This document shows positions 1 to 5,176 of a stretch of DNA of 5,176 nt, piece by piece. This stretch comes from Gammaproteobacteria bacterium (GTDB lineage: Bacteria; Pseudomonadota; Gammaproteobacteria; DSM-19610): positions 1 through 5,176 of the forward strand of contig JAUXDG010000210.1 of assembly GCA_030618475.1 (NCBI GenBank). The letters run 5' to 3'. Numbering within the stretch: position 1 is the stretch's first letter; every line of letters begins with the position of its first letter. The notes under the pieces are model-generated. The model made no database searches. It was not told the DNA's origin and worked only from the letters and a program-made list of their open reading frames with translations. Made by a program: the position numbers and the translations under genes.

Positions 1-2157
1 GCGGGCGAACAGTCCGAGGTCAATTACATCAGCCTCAATTACATACTCGAGATCACCGATCTGAATGTTGCTGCCGGCTACGCGAATTGGCAGAAAGCGA
101 TCACGGGCCTTGTCATAGAGTCCGTCACGTGAGCATTCGATATCATCGGTTTCAAGCACACCCAGATCACGGAAGAACCAGCGCGGTACGCGAACGGTCA
201 CGCCCGGACAGGTGAATTCGGCGAAGTCCCGTACGTACAGTTCGTCAATGACCGTCTTGAAATTCTCAACCACCTGCTTACGGCGGAACGAGCCTTTGGG
301 CGTCAGTTCACCCTTATCAATATCGAAATCGCGATCCAGCATCGCTATGTTGACAACGCGCTCGTAGGGCATCAGTTCCTGGTTTGCCGCAGTGGCGATG
401 TTTTTGAAATACCGTTCACGTTCCTGCTCTTCCGAGGCGGCACTCAGTAGCTGTTCGTCCTGATCTGCGACGATCAGCAGGACGTTATAGTCGCGGGCAT
501 CCCCGACAAGAAAGACATTTTTGATGCCGGGGACATCATTGAATTTCTGCTCCACACGCCGCGGGGCAACTGTCTGTCCACGATTGTTCTTGTAGATGTC
601 TTTCAGACGATCGACGATCTCGTATTGTCCATCTTCACTTACCTGGAAGAGGTCCCCTGTTTTCATCCACGGTACTTCGGTTCGTGCATTAAAGGATGCC
701 CCTCCAGGGTCAGTGTCGTTGAGTTGATCCAGGTAGCGCGCCATATACGGCCCGCCGATTTCTAGCTCACCCTGTTCTGTCAGGCGGGTGGCCATGCCTG
801 GCAGGGGTATACCAACGGAGTTGTCGCGGTATCTGCCTGGTGGTGTCATGGTGATACCGCCGGTTGCTTCCGTCATTCCGAATCCACAACACAGCGCGAC
901 ATGGTTGCGGTGAAAGAACCTGAAGGTCCTGGGAGCAAGATAGCCTGCGGCGGAAAGCCCCCAGCGTAAGCGATCGCCAACAACCGAACGAAAGACGGAT
1001 TGTTCGACTTCAGGTGATGCCGCCGGGTCGAGTTGTGCCAGGCAATGTTCCTGAATCTGCCGCCAGCGCAGCGGGATGCCGATGAGCCCGGTGGGCTGCA
1101 CTTCACACAGACGCTTCAGGAAGGTTTCCCGTGACGTGTTGCCGGCAAATACGTAGGTGCCACCCCAGTAAATCATGCCCATCATCTCGAGATAGCGACC
1201 GAAGGTATGAAATAGCGGCAGGTAGCAGAACAACACCTCGTCATGTCCGACCTCGGGCAGCGCCGCCGCGCGTGCGAAGCGTTTTGTAACGAGGTTATAG
1301 TTTGTGAAGGCAACCCCTTTGGGCTCACCGGTGCTGCCGGATGTAAACATGACGGTACTGACCGCATGCAGATCCCGCACCGTTTGCCGAGCCAGGACGG
1401 CGTCGGCCTCATCGGTTGAGAAATGTGAACATGCCTCGCCGAGATAAAGATCGTTGTTTCGCAATACGCGGTTATGAGGATCGGTGACGAAAATTTTGAG
1501 TGGAATACCGGTTTGTTTTTGCACCTCAATCAGGCGGCGCAGCCGGGCCTCGGTATCTGTGACAACGATATTGATGCCAAGCGTTTTAACGATGTATGCG
1601 ATGGTGTCTTTATCGAAGTGCCTGTCGATCGGAGAGTCAAGAATACCGAATGTCAAACAAGCCAGGTCGGCGCAGGCACCTTCGGGTGAATTTTCCAGGT
1701 ACAACAGGACGCGCGGTTGCTCTACAGCTGAGTAGAAGACGGCGGCGATTTTTTTCATGTAGGCGAAAACCTGCTCGTAACTCCACAGCGAGGGTCCGTT
1801 GTTCAGTTCACGGAAGAGGGCGCGCGCGGGGTGTTCACGAACACGCTGCTGCATCATGGTGAGCAATGTATATTGTGAGGCATCGACAATACCAAACATG
1901 AGGTCGGCCCATTGCGAACGGGCTTCGGGTGTATCAAGGCTGGTGAGGAATTCCGGTCGACCGGTCGTATTGAGATAACCGTGCCATAGCTCCGGGTGGA
2001 TACTCTCGCTTTGACCGGAAGCCATGATGTTGTCAACACAGCTCAGAAGTGCCTGGGCTTCGCTCCGCAGTCCTCCGTCCACAGCTTCAGCGGACTTGAA
2101 TGGTTTGATGAGTGCCAGCAGATCCTGTTCGAGCTTATTCATTTTTATTTCAGACAT
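1..2157 (-). CDS. Large AMP-forming acyl-CoA synthetase (ANL superfamily), 3' end beyond left edge
   Basis: This reading frame is open for all 719 codons from the ATG at 2157-2155 to the left edge, with no stop, so the C-terminus is missing. The family activates a carboxylic acid with ATP to an acyl-adenylate and then to the CoA thioester. Visible motifs are the P-loop TSGSTGEPKG (residues 272-281), PLFHTFGR (314-321), GFGMTE (425-430), TGDLF (500-504) and the hinge DRLKD (516-520) followed by VAPRRVE (530-536). Residues 1-100 are an extra, probably helical, N-terminal region; the core starts near 100. The ANL C-domain ends near 635, yet at least 80 more residues follow (VRVPRWFFRDLG near 653-666, IQIGDLEYVIEA near 698-709), so the protein is longer than a usual 500-650 residue synthetase. 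The C-domain motif reads GELTPKGSFRRK, with Ser623 where the catalytic lysine is normally found. The start is favoured by GGAGAG upstream and the overlap with the CoA-transferase stop; Met6 has no good ribosome site. The long-chain-like motifs do not fix the substrate. Confidence 0.9.
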   Translation of the reverse strand, partial: MSEIKMNKLEQDLLALIKPFKSAEAVDGGLRSEAQALLSCVDNIMASGQSESIHPELWHGYLNTTGRPEFLTSLDTPEARSQWADLMFGIVDASQYTLLTMMQQRVREHPARALFRELNNGPSLWSYEQVFAYMKKIAAVFYSAVEQPRVLLYLENSPEGACADLACLTFGILDSPIDRHFDKDTIAYIVKTLGINIVVTDTEARLRRLIEVQKQTGIPLKIFVTDPHNRVLRNNDLYLGEACSHFSTDEADAVLARQTVRDLHAVSTVMFTSGSTGEPKGVAFTNYNLVTKRFARAAALPEVGHDEVLFCYLPLFHTFGRYLEMMGMIYWGGTYVFAGNTSRETFLKRLCEVQPTGLIGIPLRWRQIQEHCLAQLDPAASPEVEQSVFRSVVGDRLRWGLSAAGYLAPRTFRFFHRNHVALCCGFGMTEATGGITMTPPGRYRDNSVGIPLPGMATRLTEQGELEIGGPYMARYLDQLNDTDPGGASFNARTEVPWMKTGDLFQVSEDGQYEIVDRLKDIYKNNRGQTVAPRRVEQKFNDVPGIKNVFLVGDARDYNVLLIVADQDEQLLSAASEEQERERYFKNIATAANQELMPYERVVNIAMLDRDFDIDKGELTPKGSFRRKQVVENFKTVIDELYVRDFAEFTCPGVTVRVPRWFFRDLGVLETDDIECSRDGLYDKARDRFLPIRVAGSNIQIGDLEYVIEADVIDLGLFAR

Positions 2158-3359
2158 TAAGAACTCTCCATAATGGCACCGGTATCCAGCATTGCCTGGA
2201 TATCATTCTCCGAATATCCAAGCTCTGCCAGTACTTCACGGGTATGCTCGCCCGCCTGCGGAACAGGCTGGTGAAGTCCGAAACGTTGACCATCCATCTC
2301 GATTGGCAGCGCGGGCAAACTAACTGCCTCACCCTTGAGGTCGCCATCGGTCACCGTTAGCGGGACCAGGCCCCCACCTGCTTGCAAATGCGGGTCGTCG
2401 AACAGATCATCCGGACGGGCGATCGGTGCAAACGGCAAGCCGCTCTTCTCCAGCTTTTCCATCAGATCGGCCTTGGTGTAGCGTCTGAAGATTTTCTGAA
2501 GGATTGGAATCAACCGCTGCCTGGCAAGCACGCGATTATTGTTGGTCTGCAGGGACTCATCTTGCGCCAGTTCATCAAGGCCGAAGGACTCACATAACCG
2601 GCCCCACTGCTTATCATTCACCACGCCGACAAAGACCGGATCGTCCTTCGTCTGGAATATCTCGTAGATCGCCCAGGGTGAAACGCGCGCTGGCATGGGC
2701 ACAGCTGCCTGGCCTGTCACCGCTTTCTGTGCCATGTGCTGGCCGACCAGGAATACGGTGCTCTCAAACAGCGAGGCAATGACTTTTTGACCTTTGCCGG
2801 TTGCGTTACGTTGATGCAGTGCGCCCAACACAGCAATGGCACCGAACATACCACCGGAAACATCAATCACGGATGCGCCCGCGCGCAGCGGCTGCCCCGG
2901 CGGTCCGGTCATATAGGCCAGACCACCCATCATCTGTGTCACTTCGTCCATTGCAGAGCGGTACTCATAAGGCCCTGCCAGAAAACCCTTCCCGGAACAG
3001 TAGATTAGCCCGGGATTGAGCTGGCTCAAGTCGTCATAGCCGAAGCCCAGGCGATCCATGGTTCCCGGGCGGAAATTCTCGATCAGAACGTCGGCACTCC
3101 CAACCAGCTTTCGTACAGCTGCCTTGCCCTCTTCGGACTTCAGATCCACACAGAATGAGCGCTTGTTGCGGTTGTACATCAGAAAATAACCGGTGCCAGA
3201 GCCCAGCAACCGACGCGTCGCCTCACCGCCTACAGGCTCGATCTTGATGACCTCCGCACCCATGTCCGCCAGTATCAGGCCAGCTGTGGGGCCCATAATC
3301 ATGTGGGAAAATTCGATGACTTTCACGCCCGCCAGGGGTAGCGATTGTAAATCTGTCAT
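2157..3359 (-). CDS. CaiB/BaiF family (class III) CoA-transferase
   Basis: This complete 400-residue protein matches the usual 380-410 residue length of class III CoA-transferases. These cytosolic, interlocked-dimer enzymes move CoA between carboxylic acids through an aspartyl-CoA anhydride intermediate. Visible family features are GVKVIEF (11-17), the segment MGAEVIKIEP (33-42), NRNKRS (63-68), ENFRPGTMDRLG (94-105), the catalytic aspartate expected at Asp166 within GASVIDVSGG, GLPFAPI (307-313) and GEHTREVL (370-377). The start ATG has AAGGA seven bases upstream. The stop codon overlaps the start of the acyl-CoA synthetase, so the two are probably cotranscribed and translationally coupled. 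A divergent HMG-CoA lyase-type gene lies 112 bases away. That context favours a transferase acting on a 3-hydroxy-dicarboxylic acid such as 3-hydroxy-3-methylglutarate or citramalate, probably with succinyl-CoA as donor. This is inference: the family also includes formyl-CoA, carnitine and benzylsuccinate transferases and alpha-methylacyl-CoA racemase. The family assignment is secure; the substrate is not. Confidence 0.95.
   Translation of the reverse strand: MTDLQSLPLAGVKVIEFSHMIMGPTAGLILADMGAEVIKIEPVGGEATRRLLGSGTGYFLMYNRNKRSFCVDLKSEEGKAAVRKLVGSADVLIENFRPGTMDRLGFGYDDLSQLNPGLIYCSGKGFLAGPYEYRSAMDEVTQMMGGLAYMTGPPGQPLRAGASVIDVSGGMFGAIAVLGALHQRNATGKGQKVIASLFESTVFLVGQHMAQKAVTGQAAVPMPARVSPWAIYEIFQTKDDPVFVGVVNDKQWGRLCESFGLDELAQDESLQTNNNRVLARQRLIPILQKIFRRYTKADLMEKLEKSGLPFAPIARPDDLFDDPHLQAGGGLVPLTVTDGDLKGEAVSLPALPIEMDGQRFGLHQPVPQAGEHTREVLAELGYSENDIQAMLDTGAIMESS
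2164..2169 (-). promoter_or_regulatory. Ribosome binding site of the acyl-CoA synthetase gene
   Basis: On the minus strand GGAGAG lies inside the last codons of the CoA-transferase gene, with GGAG eight bases before the synthetase ATG. It supports the start at 2157 over the in-frame ATG five codons later. With the TAATG overlap it points to coupled translation. Confidence 0.7.
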
Positions 3360-3366
3360 TGGGGTT

Positions 3367-3371
3367 TCCTT
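3367..3371 (-). promoter_or_regulatory. Ribosome binding site of the CoA-transferase gene
   Basis: AAGGA on the minus strand lies seven bases before the ATG at 3359. A second AAGGA copy lies nine bases further upstream (3376-3380), giving a short AAGGAA-CAC-AAGGAA repeat. Only the nearer copy is at normal spacing. Confidence 0.7.
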
Positions 3372-3391
3372 GTGTTCCTTACCCGCTACAA

Positions 3392-3421
3392 ATTATCCCC
3401 CAACGGCAATATATATGACAC
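3392..3421 (-). promoter_or_regulatory. Candidate sigma-70 promoter for the CoA-transferase / acyl-CoA synthetase operon
   Basis: On the minus strand a -10 box GATAAT (3392-3397, five of six matches to TATAAT) lies 18 bases from a -35-like GTGTCA (3416-3421, four of six matches to TTGACA). It would start transcription some 20-25 bases before the CoA-transferase start codon. It sits in the only non-coding segment of the window. This is motif matching by eye only. Confidence 0.35.
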
Positions 3422-3440
3422 CCCGACTATCCATTACAAT
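3415..3440 (+). promoter_or_regulatory. Weak candidate promoter for the lyase gene
   Basis: TACAAT (3435-3440) matches five of six bases of a -10 box, about 30 bases before the lyase start codon. ATGACA (3415-3420) matches five of six bases of a -35 box, but the spacer is only 14 bases, which is too short for a standard sigma-70 promoter. If real, its -35 box shares bases with the candidate promoter on the other strand, and an activator may be needed. Confidence 0.2.
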
Positions 3441-3459
3441 TACAGACCGGGCGAATAAA

Positions 3460-3466
3460 AAGGAAG
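3460..3466 (+). promoter_or_regulatory. Ribosome binding site of the HMG-CoA lyase-family gene
   Basis: AAGGAAG lies with its AAGGA core seven bases upstream of the ATG at 3472. It decides the start codon, because the longer in-frame version of the gene would leave this site unused inside the coding region. Confidence 0.75.
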
Positions 3467-3471
3467 CCACT

Positions 3472-4395
3472 ATGAGTGCAATCGACATCCTGGTCAGCGA
3501 GGTTGGGCCACGTGACGGCTTGCAAAATATAAAAGCCATCATGTCGACCGAAGCAAAGAAGGCCTGGATCAGGGCGGAGGCAGAAGCCGGGGTGGCGGAG
3601 ATCGAAGTCGGATCTTTCGTACCGCCAAAGTTACTGCCACAACTGGCGGATACGGCGGAAGTTGCTGAGTATGCGTGTGGCATACCGGGACTCACGGTTG
3701 CAGCCCTGGTGCCGAATTTAAAGGGCGCCGAAAACGCTATCAAGGCCGGCGTCCATAAAATCACTTTACCCCTGTCGGTCAGCGAAACGCACAGCCTGGC
3801 AAATCTGAACAAGACGCACGCGCAGGTGTATGAGGAGGTTCAGAAGATTACCGCACTGCTCAACACATTACCGCCTGACCAGCGACCCGGCTTCGAGGGC
3901 GGTCTGTCAACGGCATTTGGCTGCACATTCGAGGGTGAGGTTGCTGAGAAAAATGTCGTGAAAATGGCTGTGAAGCTAATGGAACTTGGCTGTGATGAAG
4001 TCTGTCTGTCGGATACCGCCGGTTACGCCAACCCTGCTCAGCTACGCCGGTTGATCAGGCTGGTTCGTGCCGAAGTTGGCGATGACAGCCTGGCTGCGGT
4101 ACATCTTCACAATACCCGCGGGCTGGGCCTGGCCAACACAGTGGTGGCTCTGGAAGAGGGCATCACTACGATAGATGCGTCACTCGGTGGTCTGGGAGGT
4201 TGCCCGTTCGCACCGGGTGCCAGCGGTAATATCGTCACTGAAGACCTGGTGTTCATGCTGGACGCCATGGGTCTGAAAACCGGTATCGACCTCGATAAAT
4301 TGCTCAAGGTTCGTGACATCGTAATTGCGGCCCTGCCGGGCGAGATCATGCACGGCTTCACGCCGGCTTTCTTTAAGCCTTCTCACCCACAGTAA
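3472..4395 (+). CDS. HMG-CoA lyase family enzyme (hydroxymethylglutaryl-CoA or citramalyl-CoA lyase-like)
   Basis: This 307-residue protein has the typical length of bacterial HMG-CoA lyases, TIM-barrel enzymes that use a divalent metal to cleave a 3-hydroxyacyl-CoA to acetyl-CoA and a keto product (acetoacetate from HMG-CoA). The catalytic set is present: Arg14-Asp15 in VGPRDGLQN, Glu45 in EIEVGSFVPPK, Asp181 in LSDTAGYANP, His211 and His213 in HLHNTRG, Cys244 in GGLGGCPFAPGASGN and Asn253. The start at 3472 is chosen because AAGGAAG lies seven bases upstream and MSAIDILVSEVGPRDG matches the family N-terminus; an in-frame upstream extension to 3193 lies antisense to the CoA-transferase. Strand I reads GSFVPP where classical HMG-CoA lyases have TSFVSP, and the C-terminus ends abruptly in FTPAFFKPSHPQ, overlapping prmC. 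The divergent CoA-transferase gene suggests a transferase/lyase pair. R-citramalyl-CoA lyase of Chloroflexus belongs to the same family, so the substrate may not be HMG-CoA. Confidence 0.93.
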   Translation: MSAIDILVSEVGPRDGLQNIKAIMSTEAKKAWIRAEAEAGVAEIEVGSFVPPKLLPQLADTAEVAEYACGIPGLTVAALVPNLKGAENAIKAGVHKITLPLSVSETHSLANLNKTHAQVYEEVQKITALLNTLPPDQRPGFEGGLSTAFGCTFEGEVAEKNVVKMAVKLMELGCDEVCLSDTAGYANPAQLRRLIRLVRAEVGDDSLAAVHLHNTRGLGLANTVVALEEGITTIDASLGGLGGCPFAPGASGNIVTEDLVFMLDAMGLKTGIDLDKLLKVRDIVIAALPGEIMHGFTPAFFKPSHPQ

Positions 4396-5176
4396 CCCGA
4401 TCATGGCCTGCCAGATCCTGCAGGGTTTTGACATGAACAAAGCCGGCTTCTTGTAATGCCCCACGGGCAGCGGGTCCCTGGTCGTAGCCGTGTTCGAACA
4501 TCAGCCAGCCCCCATCGACCAGTATGGGAAAAACAAGCTCACTGATTTCCCGGATGGCGCGTAATCCGTCCGCTCCGGGTGTGAGCGCTTTGCGTGGTTC
4601 GAAGCGCAAATCCCCCTGTTGCAGGTGCGGGTCATCGGCGTTGATATATGGCGGGTTGCTGACCACCAGGTGGAATTTGCCTTGTAAAGGTTTGCTCCAC
4701 GAACCCTGGTGGAAACGGATATGACCGAGCCCCAGTTTGCTGGCGTTTTCCATTGCGACATTGATAGCAGCCATGCTGATGTCGGTGGCATGGATTTCAC
4801 ATTTTTTCCGTTCTGAGGCTATCGCCAACGCAATCGCACCACTGCCTGTGCCGAGATCAGCAATACGCCAGTCCGCTTCAGCCGGTATTTTCCCGAGCGC
4901 AGTTTCAACCAGCAATTCTGTATCCGGTCGTGGAATCAGGACTGCCGGGCTGACCCTGAGCGGCAATGACCAGAACTCACTTGATTCGGTCAGGTAAGCA
5001 ACGGGCTGTCCTGTCACGCGTTGCTTGATCAGCTTCTTAAAAGCCTCGGAGCGTTTGCGTGGCAACTCCAGTTCCGGGTTGGCATAAAGAAAAGAACGGG
5101 TAGATTCAAGTACGTGTGCCATCAGGATTTCTGCATCAAAACGCGCAGAAGGGCTATCCGCTAGCTTGTGCCGGGC
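4373..5176 (-). CDS. prmC: Peptide chain release factor N5-glutamine methyltransferase PrmC (HemK), 5' end beyond right edge
   Basis: PrmC methylates the glutamine of the GGQ motif in release factors RF1 and RF2, using S-adenosylmethionine. The visible part is 267 residues. The frame stays open upstream of the ATG at 5122 to the right edge, and the 18 extra codons (ending SPSARFDAEIL before MAHVLE) match the conserved N-terminal helical domain of the family, so 5122 is an internal methionine and the real start is a short way outside. Counting from that methionine, the motifs are GQPVAYL (38-44), PRPDTE (64-69), the SAM-binding loop DLGTGSGAIALA (89-100), the acidic residue in ATDIS (112-116) and the catalytic substrate-binding NPPYI (156-160). 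The C-terminus has FEHGYDQG (209-216) and HDRVTVGEKA (240-249). The family is normally about 275-290 residues. In many bacteria prfA lies directly upstream, which here would be to the right of the window. It ends convergently with the lyase gene, overlapping it by 23 bases. Confidence 0.96.
   Translation of the reverse strand, partial: ARHKLADSPSARFDAEILMAHVLESTRSFLYANPELELPRKRSEAFKKLIKQRVTGQPVAYLTESSEFWSLPLRVSPAVLIPRPDTELLVETALGKIPAEADWRIADLGTGSGAIALAIASERKKCEIHATDISMAAINVAMENASKLGLGHIRFHQGSWSKPLQGKFHLVVSNPPYINADDPHLQQGDLRFEPRKALTPGADGLRAIREISELVFPILVDGGWLMFEHGYDQGPAARGALQEAGFVHVKTLQDLAGHDRVTVGEKA

Larger units (their letters stand above)
3360..3471. other. Divergent intergenic region between the CoA-transferase and lyase genes
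   Basis: These 112 bases are the only non-coding stretch in the window. They are AT-rich in the middle (an ATATATAT run at 3408-3416) and must carry the start signals for both the leftward operon and the rightward lyase gene. I saw no convincing long inverted repeat that would name a specific regulator. Confidence 0.8.

Noticed and set aside
873..2039. Several open frames of 60-115 codons on both strands within the synthetase gene.
   Set aside because: All lie inside a well-supported long coding region in another frame, with arginine- and serine-rich sequence typical of out-of-frame translation.
3408..3416. The ATATATAT run in the intergenic region as a repeat element or regulator site.
   Set aside because: It is too short and simple to be assigned; it may only help melting of the promoter DNA.
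3193..3471. A longer version of the lyase gene starting at 3193, giving a 400-residue protein.
   Set aside because: The added 93 residues lie antisense to the CoA-transferase start region and have no lyase-family similarity. A clear ribosome site and the family's usual N-terminus mark 3472.
3393..3812. A 139-codon open frame on the minus strand antisense to the lyase gene.
   Set aside because: It mirrors the conserved lyase coding sequence, shows no recognisable domain, and is a chance open frame.
4365..4379. A small hairpin, GGCTT-TCTTT-AAGCC, at the junction of the lyase gene and prmC, as a possible terminator.
   Set aside because: The stem is only five base pairs, lies inside both coding sequences, and no T tract follows it on either strand.
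4373..5122. prmC as a complete 249-residue gene starting at 5122.
   Set aside because: The frame stays open to the right edge, and the upstream 18 codons encode conserved N-terminal PrmC sequence, so the gene is cut by the window rather than starting there.

Overview
The window is almost fully coding bacterial DNA: four protein genes, two of them cut by the window edges, and one short divergent intergenic region of 112 bases. The base composition (GC-moderate by eye), the gene types and the compact layout suggest a proteobacterium, probably a gamma- or betaproteobacterium. That placement is inference from gene families only. No RNA gene, mobile element, CRISPR array or phage sequence is visible.

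Layout, left to right. Positions 1-2157 on the minus strand hold the first 719 codons of a large AMP-forming acyl-CoA synthetase whose 3' end lies beyond the left edge. It is preceded, with a one-base TAATG stop/start overlap, by a class III (CaiB/BaiF) CoA-transferase at 2157-3359 on the minus strand, so these two form an operon. Positions 3360-3471 are a divergent promoter region. On the plus strand, 3472-4395 encodes an HMG-CoA lyase-family enzyme with all the expected catalytic residues. Its last 23 bases overlap, tail to tail, the end of prmC (release factor glutamine methyltransferase), which occupies 4373 to the right edge on the minus strand and begins outside the window.

How the genes may work together: the CoA-transferase can move CoA onto a carboxylic acid, and the lyase can split the resulting 3-hydroxyacyl-CoA into acetyl-CoA plus a keto acid. 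Known pairs of this kind are succinyl-CoA:HMG/glutarate CoA-transferase with HMG-CoA lyase, and succinyl-CoA:D-citramalate CoA-transferase with R-citramalyl-CoA lyase in Chloroflexus. The acyl-CoA synthetase could activate a related or precursor acid. The substrate cannot be read from the sequence. prmC is a housekeeping translation gene and is probably unrelated. The most unusual item is the synthetase, which has extra N- and C-terminal regions and an atypical motif where the C-domain catalytic lysine is normally found.
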